Positions 18,063-26,135 of a stretch of DNA of 64,000 nucleotides are shown here, piece by piece (the first letter of the stretch is position 1; each line of letters opens with the position of its first letter). The notes under the pieces are model-generated. The model saw nothing but the letters and a program-made list of their open reading frames with translations, ran no database searches and had not been told where the DNA came from. The translations under genes were made by a program, and so were the position numbers. The DNA comes from Bradyrhizobium sp. KBS0727 (GTDB taxonomy: Bacteria > Pseudomonadota > Alphaproteobacteria > Rhizobiales > Xanthobacteraceae). Location of the stretch: positions 124,001-188,000 of the forward strand of contig NZ_CP042176.1 in assembly GCF_005937885.2 (NCBI RefSeq), given 5' to 3'.

Positions 18063-18083
18063 GCGCCCCACGGGCGCGTTTTT
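18063..18083 (+). terminator. terminator-like hairpin just upstream of rpmI (possible attenuator)
   Basis: GCGCCC-CAC-GGGCGC (18063-18077) followed by GTTTTT forms a textbook intrinsic terminator, 22 bases before the rpmI start codon and directly before its ribosome site. No plus-strand gene ends here: infC has its own terminator and the gene between is on the other strand. It therefore most likely sits in the rpmI-rplT leader. Confidence 0.65.
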
Positions 18084-18104
18084 CTGTGGCAACAGGAGAG
18101 CCAA

Positions 18105-18305
18105 ATGCCCAAGCTGAAGACCAAGTCAGGCGCTAAAAAGCGCTTCAAGGTGACTGCCACTGGCAAAGTAATGGCCGCCCAGGCCGGCAAACGCCACGGC
18201 ATGATCAAGCGGACGAAGAAGCAGATTCGTCAGCTCCGCGGCACCCGCGTGCTGTTCAAGACCGATGGCGACAACATCAAGAAGTATTTCTTGCCGAACG
18301 CCTGA
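18105..18305 (+). CDS. rpmI: 50S ribosomal protein L35
   Basis: A 66-residue, very basic protein of the large subunit, starting [21 protein letters not shown], the L35 signature. AGGAGAG lies just upstream of the ATG. It is followed 78 bases later by rplT, the universal pairing. A terminator-like hairpin in the leader may regulate it. Confidence 0.98.
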   Translation: MPKLKTKSGAKKRFKVTATGKVMAAQAGKRHGMIKRTKKQIRQLRGTRVLFKTDGDNIKKYFLPNA

Positions 18306-18383
18306 TCGCGCACGCGGTCTCAATTAGCCGAGCCGCGCTCGCGCGGCGATCTGTCACCAATTTAAAATTCAAGGATAGCAGTC

Positions 18384-18743
18384 ATGTCTCGCGTCAAACG
18401 CGGTGTGACCTCTCACGCCAGGCACAAGAAAGTCTACAAGGCCGCCAAGGGTTTCCGCGGCCGCCGCAAGAACACCATCCGCGCCGCCAAGGCCGCCGTC
18501 GAGAAGGCCGGGCAATATGCCTTCCGCGATCGCAAGCGCAAGAAGCGCACCTTCCGCGCGCTCTGGATCCAGCGCATCAACGCGGCGGTGCGTCCGTTCG
18601 GCATGACCTACAGCGTGTTTATCAACGGCCTCGCCAAGTCGGGCATCCTGGTGGACCGCAAGGTGCTGTCGGATCTCGCCATCACCGAACCGGCGGCGTT
18701 CCAGGCGATTGCCGAGAAGGCCAAGGCCGCCCTCGCGGCTTGA
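18384..18743 (+). CDS. rplT: 50S ribosomal protein L20
   Basis: A 119-residue basic protein ([19 protein letters not shown]...), which binds 23S rRNA early in 50S assembly and is known in other bacteria to repress its own operon by binding the mRNA leader. The family length is normal and the conserved [20 protein letters not shown] region is intact. AAGGA lies upstream of the ATG. Convergent with the exported-protein gene at 18766. Confidence 0.98.
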   Translation: MSRVKRGVTSHARHKKVYKAAKGFRGRRKNTIRAAKAAVEKAGQYAFRDRKRKKRTFRALWIQRINAAVRPFGMTYSVFINGLAKSGILVDRKVLSDLAITEPAAFQAIAEKAKAALAA

Positions 18744-18765
18744 GGCTGGCGTCGGGCACACCGTA

Positions 18766-19182
18766 TCAGCGGGCCCGTGACGGGCTCGCTGCTTTCAATG
18801 CATGAGCCGAATTGCGCTGCGAAATCTTGGCGCGGCAGAAGGCCGTGAACGAGCGATACATGGTGCCGGACTCGTTCCGGTATTTTCGGTCGCAGACGGC
18901 CATCTCGCGCTGATACGCCTGCTTCTGCGGCGCCTTGAGCCTGCCGAGAAAGTCGCCTTCGCACTTGTTCTCGACGGCGGCTCCCATTCGAATGTCGCCA
19001 CTGGTGCCGAGCGAGCAATCCTCGAAGATCTTCATCGCACGCTCGCATCCGGGCGCGGCATTGATCACGTCGACGACCTCGTCCAACGACATCGACGTGT
19101 CCTGACAGACCACCGCAAGCGCCGGACTGGCGCCGAGCAACAGAATGACGGCCAGAACGGCCGGACCGGCTCCAAAACGCAT
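18766..19182 (-). CDS. hypothetical exported cysteine-containing protein
   Basis: A 138-residue protein with a clear signal peptide ([23 protein letters not shown], cleavage after ALA). The mature part has six cysteines (VVCQDTS, PGCERA, EDCSLG, NKCEGD, AVCDRK, AFCRAK) and no membrane segment, suggesting a small disulfide-bonded periplasmic protein. Family unknown to me. AAGGAG lies upstream of the ATG. It diverges from pheS, sharing a 143-base promoter region with it. Confidence 0.78.
   Translation of the reverse strand: MRFGAGPAVLAVILLLGASPALAVVCQDTSMSLDEVVDVINAAPGCERAMKIFEDCSLGTSGDIRMGAAVENKCEGDFLGRLKAPQKQAYQREMAVCDRKYRNESGTMYRSFTAFCRAKISQRNSAHALKAASPSRAR
18768..18790. terminator. hairpin at the convergent ends of rplT and the exported-protein gene
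   Basis: AGCGGGCCCG-TGA-CGGGCTCGCT forms a 10-base-pair stem with one G.T pair, 24 bases after the rplT stop and overlapping the 3' end of the opposing gene. Only a short T-run (GCTTTC) follows, so termination strength is uncertain. Confidence 0.5.
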
Positions 19183-19235
19183 CGCGTGCTCCTTCCAGAA
19201 CTCACCTTGGGTCAGAGCACGCCCTGAGCGGGTTC

Positions 19236-19264
19236 AAAAGCTCCGGTCTCATGACGGGCTTTTT
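19236..19264 (+). terminator. terminator-like hairpin in the pheS leader (possible attenuator)
   Basis: AAAAGC(T)CCG (19236-19245) can pair with CGGGCTTTT (19254-19262 region) with a single bulged T; a TTTTT run ends at 19264. It lies about 60 bases before the pheS GTG, in the gap to a divergent gene, so no upstream plus-strand gene needs terminating. PheST operons of other bacteria are controlled by attenuation; that this one is so controlled is inference. Confidence 0.5.
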
Positions 19265-19325
19265 GCTTGACGTTTCGGCCCGGGAGCGGCGACAACCGGC
19301 GGCCTTTTGCGAAAGAGATTTGACC

Positions 19326-20408
19326 GTGTCCGACCTTGCAACACTCGAACAGACCATTCTCAGCCAGATCGCCGGAGCCTCCGACGAGGCCGCGCTCGAA
19401 ACGGTGCGTGTCGCAGCGCTCGGCAAGAAGGGCTCGATCTCCGCGCTGCTCGCAACGCTGGGCAAGATGTCGCCGGACGAGCGCAAGACGCAGGGCGCGG
19501 CGATCAACCTCGCCAAGGACAAGGTGACGGAGGCGCTGACCGCGCGCCGCGACATCCTGAAATCGGCAGCCCTCGACGCCCGGCTCGCCTCCGAGACCAT
19601 CGACGTCACACTGCCGCTGCGCGAAGCCCCCACCGAGGCCGGCCGCATCCATCCGCTGAGCCAGGTGTTCGAGGAGGTCAACACGATCTTCGCCGACATG
19701 GGTTTTGCGATCGCCGAAGGCCCGGATATCGAGACCGACGACTACAATTTCACCAAGCTGAATTTTCCCGAAGGCCATCCGGCGCGGGAGATGCACGACA
19801 CCTTCTTCTTCAATCCGAAGGAGGACGGCTCGCGCATGCTGTTGCGTACCCACACCTCGCCGGTGCAGGTGCGCACGATGCTGACGCAGAAGCCGCCGAT
19901 CCGCGTGATCTGCCCGGGCCGCACCTATCGCATCGATTCCGACGCGACGCACACCCCACAGTTCCACCAGGTCGAAGGCCTCGTCATCGACAAGGGCTCG
20001 CATCTCGGCCATCTCAAATGGATCCTGCAGGAGTTCTGCAAGGCGTTCTTCGAGGTCGACCACATCAACATGCGGTTCCGGCCGTCGTTCTTCCCGTTCA
20101 CCGAGCCCTCGCTCGAGGTCGACATCCAGTGCCGCCGCGACAAGGGCGAAATCCGCTTCGGCGAAGGCGAGGACTGGCTGGAGATTCTCGGCTGCGGCAT
20201 GGTGCATCCGAACGTGCTGCGCGCCTGCGGCATCGATCCTGACGTCTATCAGGGCTTTGCCTGGGGCATGGGCATCGATCGCATCGCGATGCTGAAATAC
20301 GGCATATCCGATCTGAGGCAGTTCTTCGAAAACGACGTGCGCTGGCTCTCGCATTACGGCTTCAAGCCGCTCGACCTTCCGACGCTTGCGGGGGGACTGA
20401 GCACGTGA
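19326..20408 (+). CDS. pheS: phenylalanine--tRNA ligase alpha subunit
   Basis: The catalytic subunit of the alpha2-beta2 PheRS, which charges tRNA-Phe. From the GTG at 19326 (AAAGAGA box upstream) it has 360 residues. A coiled N-terminal arm (about 1-100) is followed by the class II core: motif 1 around [19 protein letters not shown], motif 2 [12 protein letters not shown] and motif 3 [29 protein letters not shown] is the conserved phenylalanine-site region. Its TGA overlaps the next gene's GTG, and pheT follows only after two intervening genes. Confidence 0.97.
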   Translation: MSDLATLEQTILSQIAGASDEAALETVRVAALGKKGSISALLATLGKMSPDERKTQGAAINLAKDKVTEALTARRDILKSAALDARLASETIDVTLPLREAPTEAGRIHPLSQVFEEVNTIFADMGFAIAEGPDIETDDYNFTKLNFPEGHPAREMHDTFFFNPKEDGSRMLLRTHTSPVQVRTMLTQKPPIRVICPGRTYRIDSDATHTPQFHQVEGLVIDKGSHLGHLKWILQEFCKAFFEVDHINMRFRPSFFPFTEPSLEVDIQCRRDKGEIRFGEGEDWLEILGCGMVHPNVLRACGIDPDVYQGFAWGMGIDRIAMLKYGISDLRQFFENDVRWLSHYGFKPLDLPTLAGGLST

Positions 20409-20815
20409 GTGCTGTCCCTGCGAAATATCAGGGTCTGCGGTCGTTCGCATTCGGCGACGGGCCGGCGTTGGCCGACGAGTTGCTCGACCTTGTCATTCGC
20501 GAAGTAAAGACCGCGACCTGCTCCACCGAGGACGAGCCCAACACGTCGACCCCGGGCGAACGCTGGATCGTGCTCGACGGCCGTGGCGTGCCCGCCTGCG
20601 TGATCGAGACCCTCGAGGTGACCTACCGCCGCTACAACGACGTCGACGCCGGCTTTGCCTATGAAGAGGGCGAAGGCGACCGCAGCCTGCGTTACTGGCG
20701 CGAAGCCCATCGCAACTATTTCGGACGGATGGGCCGCTTCAGCGAAGACATGATGCTGATGTGCGAACGCTTCCGTCTGGTCGAGGTTTTTGCGAAAGCG
20801 GAGCAGGCGTCGTGA
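20405..20815 (+). CDS. ASCH domain protein
   Basis: A 136-residue protein of the ASCH family (PUA-like beta-barrel). Signatures are [12 protein letters not shown] in the K-x-A-T region, [22 protein letters not shown] and the tail [11 protein letters not shown]. Characterised ASCH proteins bind RNA, and some hydrolyse N4-acetylcytidine; which applies here is unknown. The GTG start overlaps the pheS stop (GTGA), so it is probably translated with pheS. It lies where pheT would normally begin. Confidence 0.88.
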   Translation: MSAVPAKYQGLRSFAFGDGPALADELLDLVIREVKTATCSTEDEPNTSTPGERWIVLDGRGVPACVIETLEVTYRRYNDVDAGFAYEEGEGDRSLRYWREAHRNYFGRMGRFSEDMMLMCERFRLVEVFAKAEQAS

Positions 20816-20853
20816 GCGGCTCGGCTGTCCCCCATCTCGCCACCGCCATCGCG

Positions 20854-20897
20854 GAGAGAGCCCCCACCCTAACCCTCCCCCGCAAGCGGGAGAGGGA
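20854..20897 (-). repeat. palindromic repeat family B, solitary right end
   Basis: This copy has the family core, a GC-rich palindrome around CCCGCAAGCGGG (20879-20890), preceded by AGAGCCCCCACCCT. In one frame it reads [16 protein letters not shown], matching the C-terminal reading of the DUF559 gene ([15 protein letters not shown]). It may therefore be the tail of a lost DUF559 copy. Confidence 0.75.
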
Positions 20898-20966
20898 ACG
20901 GACTGTATTTGGGGCAACGAATTTTCGTCACGTGGATACGTATGCTCGATCCGAGCAAGTGGTCAG

Positions 20967-21441
20967 ACTCCCTCTCCCGCTTGCGGGGGAGGGTTGGGGT
21001 GGGGGTGCCGCCGCATCGGAGGTCTCGATGGCTGACGAGAACAATTCGACCTGGAAAGTTTCCTCCAGACTTCGATCCAACGCACGCGCGCTCAGGAAAA
21101 ACTCCACCGATGCGGAACGCCTGCTCTGGGCCGCTCTACGCGGCCATCGATTGAACGGGGCTTCCTTCCGTCGTCAGGTCCCGATCGAAAACTATATCGC
21201 CGACTTCGTGTGTCACGCGGCCTTGCTTGTGATCGAACTGGACGGCGGGCAGCATTTTTCCGATCAAGCAGAGCAGAAGGACGCCGCCCGTTCGGCCGTG
21301 ATCGAGGCAAAAGGGTTTCAAGTTCTTCGCTTTGCCAACCACGACGTGACGACAAACCGCGACGGTGTCCTTGAAACAATAGCCGCTGCCGTCGCGGAGA
21401 GAGCCCCCACCCTGACCCTCCCCCGCAAGCGGGAGAGGGGA
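20967..21441. mobile_element. candidate mobile unit: DUF559 gene between inverted family B repeats
   Basis: A left end (20967-21008: CCCTCTCCCGCTTGCGGG core, then GGTTGGGGTGGGGGTG) and a right end (21397-21441, the same in reverse) enclose the DUF559 gene. The same pair of inverted ends without any gene occurs at 25990-26118 and 58407-58538, each about 130 bases. The flanks share details (CATCGG inside the left end at 21013 and 26035; GGAGAGAGCCCCCACCC inside the right end). Mobility is inferred from this layout; no target-site duplication is proven. Confidence 0.55.
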
Positions 21442-21462
21442 CAAGAGAAGCAAAGACCATGA
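21028..21462 (+). CDS. DUF559 endonuclease-domain protein (Vsr-like/PD-(D/E)XK fold)
   Basis: A 144-residue protein. The DUF559 domain (about residues 10-122) shows the family marks [36 protein letters not shown] and ELDGGQH, with likely catalytic acids D59, E70 and D72. The family belongs to the very-short-patch-repair-like nuclease superfamily, mostly of unknown role. Residues 124-138 ([15 protein letters not shown]) are encoded by a family B repeat. CGGAGG lies 5 bases before the ATG, and the TGA overlaps the pheT ATG. It interrupts the usual pheS-pheT junction. Confidence 0.88.
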   Translation: MADENNSTWKVSSRLRSNARALRKNSTDAERLLWAALRGHRLNGASFRRQVPIENYIADFVCHAALLVIELDGGQHFSDQAEQKDAARSAVIEAKGFQVLRFANHDVTTNRDGVLETIAAAVAERAPTLTLPRKRERGQEKQRP

Positions 21463-23867
21463 AATTCACGCTCTCCTGGCTGAAGGAACATCTCGAGACC
21501 GACGAGCCGCTGGAAAAGCTTGCCGACAAGCTCACCATGATCGGGCTCGAGGTCGAGCATATCGAGGACAAGGCGAAGGCGCTTTCGCCGTTTTCGATCG
21601 CGCGGGTGATTTCGGCCGAGCAGCATCCGAATGCGGACCGCTTGCGCGTCTGCATGGTCGATACCGGCGACGGCGGTGCGCCGGTGCAGGTGGTGTGCGG
21701 CGCGCCGAACGCGCGCGCCGGCCTCGTCAGCGTGTTCTCGCCGCCCGGCACGTTTATTCCCGGCAAGAACATCACGCTCGGCGTCGGCACTATCCGCGGC
21801 GTCGAAAGCCGCGGCATGCTGTGCTCGGCCGCCGAGCTGCAGATTTCCGAAGACCATGACGGCATCATGGAGCTGCCGGCCGATGCGCCTGTTGGCGCCG
21901 CCTACGCCGAATGGGCGGGGCTCGGCGATCCCATGCTCGAAATCAACCTGACGCCCAATCGTCAGGACTGCACCGGCGTGCACGGCATCGCGCGCGATCT
22001 CTCCGCCGCCGACATGGGCAAGTTCAAGGACCACGCCGTCAAGCCGATCAAGGGTGAATTCCCCTGCCCGGTGCAGGTGACGGTGGAGGACGCCACGCTG
22101 TGTCCGGGCTTTGCGCTGCGGCTGGTGCGCGGCGTCAAGAACGGTCCTTCTCCGGAGTGGTTGCAGAAGCGCCTGACCTCGATCGGGCTGCGGCCGATCA
22201 ACGCGCTGGTCGATATCACCAACTTCATGACCTACGACCGCGCCCGGCCGCTGCATGTGTTCGACGCCAAAAAGGTGAAGGGCAATCTCACCGTGCGCCG
22301 CGCCAGGGACGGCGAGACGTTGCTGGCGCTCGACGGCCGCACCTACACGCTCGACAGCGGCGTCTGCGTCATCGCCGACGACCACGGCGTCGAATCGCTC
22401 GCCGGCATCATGGGCGGTGAAGCCTCCGGCTGCGACGAGAACACCACTGACGTGCTGATCGAATCCGCGCTGTGGAACGAGATCAACATCGCGCAGAGTG
22501 GCCGCAAGCTCGGCATCAATTCGGACGCGCGCTATCGCTTCGAGCGCGGCGTCGATCCGGCCTTCATGGTGCCGGGGCTCGAAATGGCCACCAGACTCGT
22601 GATGGAATTGTGCGGCGGCACGCCGTCGGAAAACATCGTCGTCGGCAAGGCCTTTGGCGAAGACCGGGTGATCGAGTTTCCGCTGACCGAGGTCAAGCGG
22701 CTCGCCGGCATCGACGTGCCGTTCCCGGAAGTGAAACTCATCCTCGGCCGTCTCGGTTTCATGGTGGCCGGCAGCGGTCCGGTGGTGAAGATCGCGGTGC
22801 CGTCGTGGCGCACCGACGTGCATGGCAAAGCCGACATCGTCGAGGAAATCGTCCGCATTGTCGGCGTCGACAAGGTGCCGATGACGCCGTTCGACCGCGG
22901 CGACGCGCCGCGCAAGCCGGTGCTGACCCAGATCCAGCTCCGCACCCGCCGCGCCAAGCGCGCGCTCGCCGCGCGCGGCATGGTGGAAGCCGTGACCTGG
23001 TCGTTCATTTCAAGGCCCGCGGCCGAATTGTTCGGCGGCGGACAGGCCGAGCTCGCGGTCGCCAATCCGATCGCCTCCGACCTCTCCGACATGCGGCCGA
23101 GCCTGCTGCCGGGCCTCGTGGCCGCCGCGCAGGCCAACGTCAACCGCGGCTTCGCCGATGTGGCGCTGTTCGAAGTCGGACAGGTGTTCAAGGGCGACAA
23201 GCCCGAAGACCAGATGGTCGCGGCGTCCGGCGTGCGCCACGGCTTTGCTTCCTCGAAAGGCATGGGACGGCACTGGTCCGGCTCGGTCATGGCCGACGCG
23301 CTCGACGCCAAGGCCGATGCCTTCGCGGTGCTGGCGGCGGCCGGCGCGCCGATGCAGGCGCTGCAGATCGTGTCGGGTGGGCTTGGATGGCTGCATCCCG
23401 GCCGTTCCGGCACCATCCAGATCGGCCCGCAAAACGTGCTCGGCTATTTCGGCGAACTGCATCCGCGCGCCCTGGAGGCACTCGGCGCCGACGGCCCGCT
23501 GATCGCCTTCGAAGTGATCCTCAACCGCATCCCCGACGCCAAGCAGAGGCCGACCCGCGCCAAGCCGGCGCTCGAACTCTCCGCGTTCCAGCCGGTGTCG
23601 CGCGACTTCGCGTTCATCGTCGATCGCAGCGTCAAGGCCGGCGATGTCGTGCGGTCGGCGCAGGGCGTCGACAAGAAGCTGATTACCGACGTGACCGTGT
23701 TCGACGTCTATGAAGGCAAGGGCATCGAGGAGGCCAAGAAGTCGATCGCGATATCAGTCACGATCCAACCGCGCGAGAAGACGCTGACCGATCAGGGGAT
23801 CGATGCGGTGGCGGCGAAGATCGTCGCCGAGGTGACGAAGAAGACCGGCGGCGTGCTGCGGGCATAG
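21459..23867 (+). CDS. pheT: phenylalanine--tRNA ligase beta subunit
   Basis: An 802-residue subunit of PheRS. The N-terminal [25 protein letters not shown] is followed by an EMAP-like tRNA-binding domain (about 40-150, [15 protein letters not shown]). The B3/B4 editing module (with [24 protein letters not shown]), the B5 domain, a catalytic-like core and a C-terminal FDX-ACB anticodon-binding domain (about 708-802, [17 protein letters not shown]) follow. It starts within the stop of the DUF559 gene (ATGA), so translation may depend on that gene. Length is normal and the gene looks intact. Confidence 0.97.
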   Translation: MKFTLSWLKEHLETDEPLEKLADKLTMIGLEVEHIEDKAKALSPFSIARVISAEQHPNADRLRVCMVDTGDGGAPVQVVCGAPNARAGLVSVFSPPGTFIPGKNITLGVGTIRGVESRGMLCSAAELQISEDHDGIMELPADAPVGAAYAEWAGLGDPMLEINLTPNRQDCTGVHGIARDLSAADMGKFKDHAVKPIKGEFPCPVQVTVEDATLCPGFALRLVRGVKNGPSPEWLQKRLTSIGLRPINALVDITNFMTYDRARPLHVFDAKKVKGNLTVRRARDGETLLALDGRTYTLDSGVCVIADDHGVESLAGIMGGEASGCDENTTDVLIESALWNEINIAQSGRKLGINSDARYRFERGVDPAFMVPGLEMATRLVMELCGGTPSENIVVGKAFGEDRVIEFPLTEVKRLAGIDVPFPEVKLILGRLGFMVAGSGPVVKIAVPSWRTDVHGKADIVEEIVRIVGVDKVPMTPFDRGDAPRKPVLTQIQLRTRRAKRALAARGMVEAVTWSFISRPAAELFGGGQAELAVANPIASDLSDMRPSLLPGLVAAAQANVNRGFADVALFEVGQVFKGDKPEDQMVAASGVRHGFASSKGMGRHWSGSVMADALDAKADAFAVLAAAGAPMQALQIVSGGLGWLHPGRSGTIQIGPQNVLGYFGELHPRALEALGADGPLIAFEVILNRIPDAKQRPTRAKPALELSAFQPVSRDFAFIVDRSVKAGDVVRSAQGVDKKLITDVTVFDVYEGKGIEEAKKSIAISVTIQPREKTLTDQGIDAVAAKIVAEVTKKTGGVLRA

Positions 23868-23871
23868 TAAC

Positions 23872-25164
23872 ATGTCATTTCGGATCACGAAAACGAAAGC
23901 CGCTTGGCGTGATCTTGTGCACGAAATGCAAGAGCGTGCTCCCGACCAGAATCGCTACCGCTTTCATAACTTCTCCGGTGACAAGCTAACTAAACACCAG
24001 CTTATTAAGCTACTTACTTCTAGCGCTAGAGCGTGGAATGATTTCAAACGGCAACAAAAACATTCAATCGTCTGGTACGGTGACGATGCGAACCATTATT
24101 GGCTACCAGGTTATCTAATCAATCTTCGAGACGTTGATCTTCGTAATGCCGACCTAACGGATCGAGACTTATCAAACGTCGACTTCAGCGGTTCAAACCT
24201 CAGTAAAGTCGATTTCTCTCGGAGCAGGCTGGACTCGAGAGACATCAACGGAACGTTTACCGGCTACACCGACCTCACGGGCTGCAACCTCACTCGGTCA
24301 AAATGGGCACCTTCAAGGCTTCACTACGTTAGAGCAAATAATGCAGACTTCAGTCATGCTGAGTTTAACGGAGTAACCCTCGACCATTGCCAGCTACAAA
24401 ATGCTAAATTCGCAAAGACGCTCATTGCGGCCGAATTCGATAGCACCGACATAAAAGGTGCCGACTTTAAAGACAGCTACATCTTTGCCTCAAGCTTCTT
24501 CGGTATGGACCTTTCAGCGGCCGACAACCTGAATTTGGCCTCATATCATGGCGATAGCCGCATCGACTATCAAACCATTAAGCTTTCCCAGAGCGTGCCA
24601 CCGCCGCTGCTAGCAGCATGCGGCGTGGCCGCTTTTCACATACCTTACATTGATGCGATTTCAAAAAACTCTGCGAAACATCCGAGTTGCTTCATCAGCT
24701 ATTCGGCTCACGACCATAAATTTATCGAACGGTTCAGAAACGAACTATCAAACAACGGTATTCGGACATGGTTTGCTCCGAGAGACCTCTCGTTCGGCGC
24801 ATCAACTCGTGACGTGATCGAAGCACAAATTCGATCACACGATCGACTCATCGTCGTCTTGTCAAAGTCATCCCTTCAGAGCCAATGGGTTCAATTTGAA
24901 GTCGAGACTGCCTTGGAGTTGGAACGAAGAAAGAAAGGTGAGATCATAATTCCGGTCTGCATCGATGACTCTCCGTTCAAAAGCCGCGTCTCCTGGGCTC
25001 GCCATTTAGTTCGAACAAGAAATATCGCGAGGTACGAAAACTGGGCGCGATCCGACTCGAGCTTCATTAGAGAATTTGTTCGACGAATATCGAAGAAAAC
25101 TCGTATCCCAAAAAAGGCGCTGGCTGACACTGTGAAAAGTGTCGGCCGCATCACGTCGGCATGA
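23872..25164 (+). CDS. pentapeptide-repeat / TIR domain protein
   Basis: A 430-residue protein of three parts: an N-terminal region of about 80 residues with no family I recognise; a right-handed pentapeptide-repeat helix at about 84-220 (repeats such as VDLRNADLTDRDLSNVDFSG); and a TIR domain at about 271-375, starting CFISYSAHDHKFIERFRNEL. The TIR has the box 2-like WFAPRDLSFG and the W-x-x-x-E element (QWVQFE) with E343 at the catalytic glutamate position of NAD-cleaving TIRs. It lies 4 bases after pheT and overlaps the next gene (ATGA). Composition is foreign: 24001-24060 has 23 G/C of 60. Horizontal gain and a defence role are inferred. Confidence 0.88.
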   Translation: MSFRITKTKAAWRDLVHEMQERAPDQNRYRFHNFSGDKLTKHQLIKLLTSSARAWNDFKRQQKHSIVWYGDDANHYWLPGYLINLRDVDLRNADLTDRDLSNVDFSGSNLSKVDFSRSRLDSRDINGTFTGYTDLTGCNLTRSKWAPSRLHYVRANNADFSHAEFNGVTLDHCQLQNAKFAKTLIAAEFDSTDIKGADFKDSYIFASSFFGMDLSAADNLNLASYHGDSRIDYQTIKLSQSVPPPLLAACGVAAFHIPYIDAISKNSAKHPSCFISYSAHDHKFIERFRNELSNNGIRTWFAPRDLSFGASTRDVIEAQIRSHDRLIVVLSKSSLQSQWVQFEVETALELERRKKGEIIIPVCIDDSPFKSRVSWARHLVRTRNIARYENWARSDSSFIREFVRRISKKTRIPKKALADTVKSVGRITSA

Positions 25165-25928
25165 TCCTGACCGGTCTCCTGCCGGCTGACAGCCTCAACA
25201 TAGCGATCGCGATCTGCGCGATCGCACTCATCTCGGGCACTGCGCGCGGGTTTTCAGGTTTCGGCTCGGCGCTGATTTTCATGCCGCTGGCGAGTTCGAT
25301 CGCCGCACCACGGCTGGTCGCGGCGCTGCTGTTGATCATCGATTTCATCGGCGCGGCACCGCTGGTCCCGAACGCGTGGAGAAAGGCCGACCGCAAGGCG
25401 ACCGCGATCATGGCGCTCGGCGCGCTGGTCGGCGTTCCCATCGGAACCTGGTTTCTCAGCCGGCTCGAGCCGGTGACCACGCGCTGGATCATCTCCGCCT
25501 TCGTCCTCGCCTTGTTGCTATTGCTGCTGTCCGGCTGGCGCTACCGCGGCAAGGATCACACGACGATTTCGATCGGGATCGGCGGCCTATCCGGATTTTG
25601 CAGCGGCCTCGCCCAGACCGGCGGGCCGCCGATCGTCGGCTACTGGCTCGGCCGCCCGATTGCTTCGGTGATCCAGCGCGCCAATATCGTGCTGTTCTTC
25701 GCCGCGTCGGATTTCTTTTCCCTCGTCAGCTACGCGCTGACCGGGCTGATCACGACGGATGCGATCCGGTTCTCATTGGTGGTCGGTCCGGTCTACGGGA
25801 TCGGCGTCTGGTTCGGCGCTTCCCTGTTCGGCCGCGCCAGCGAGACCCTGTTCCGCGCCATATGTTACGCCCTGATCGCCGCCGCCGTCCTCATCGGCCT
25901 GCCGGCGCTGGACGGCGTGCTGCGCTGA
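25161..25928 (+). CDS. TauE/SafE-family sulfite/anion exporter-like membrane protein
   Basis: A 255-residue inner-membrane protein with about eight hydrophobic helices. It has the duplicated TauE/SafE pattern: GTARGFSGFGSALIFMPLAS in the first half and GLSGFCSGLAQTGGPPIVGYWL in the second. Family members move sulfite, sulfoacetate or related anions outward; the substrate is not evident. The ATG overlaps the stop of the TIR gene by four bases, although its base composition is that of the host genome. Confidence 0.9.
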   Translation: MILTGLLPADSLNIAIAICAIALISGTARGFSGFGSALIFMPLASSIAAPRLVAALLLIIDFIGAAPLVPNAWRKADRKATAIMALGALVGVPIGTWFLSRLEPVTTRWIISAFVLALLLLLLSGWRYRGKDHTTISIGIGGLSGFCSGLAQTGGPPIVGYWLGRPIASVIQRANIVLFFAASDFFSLVSYALTGLITTDAIRFSLVVGPVYGIGVWFGASLFGRASETLFRAICYALIAAAVLIGLPALDGVLR

Positions 25929-25989
25929 TTGCCTTCCCTTGGAGGGCAATCGCATATGAGGTCCAAGATGCGGCGACATCGGCACTGCG

Positions 25990-26118
25990 CTCCCTCTCCC
26001 GCTTGCGGGGGAGGGCTGGGGTGGGGGTGCTTCCACATCGGGATTCCCCGCGTGGAGAGAGCCCCCACCCGCCACGCTCTTCGAGCGCGTCGGCCTCCCC
26101 CGCAAGCGGGAGAGGCGA
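25990..26118. repeat. family B repeat, gene-less inverted pair
   Basis: A left end at 25990-26030 and a right end at 26052-26118, with the palindromic cores at about 25993-26015 and 26094-26116. The inner flanks (CATCGGG after the left end, GGAGAGAGCCCCCACCC before the right end) match those around the DUF559 gene. An extra 20 bases (GCCACGCTCTTCGAGCGCGT) sit inside the right end. It fills the gap between convergent genes. Confidence 0.8.
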
Positions 26119-26135
26119 AGTGAGCCAACCGATCA

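Noticed and set aside
20854..21441. CRISPR array from the repeated GC-rich units
   Set aside because: The repeats are palindromic, in both orientations and at irregular distances, with no equal-sized spacers and no cas genes.
21318..22823. A 501-codon open frame opposite pheT
   Set aside because: Antisense shadow of pheT, rich in His/Arg/Asp as expected for a complement of GC-rich coding sequence. pheT is clearly intact.
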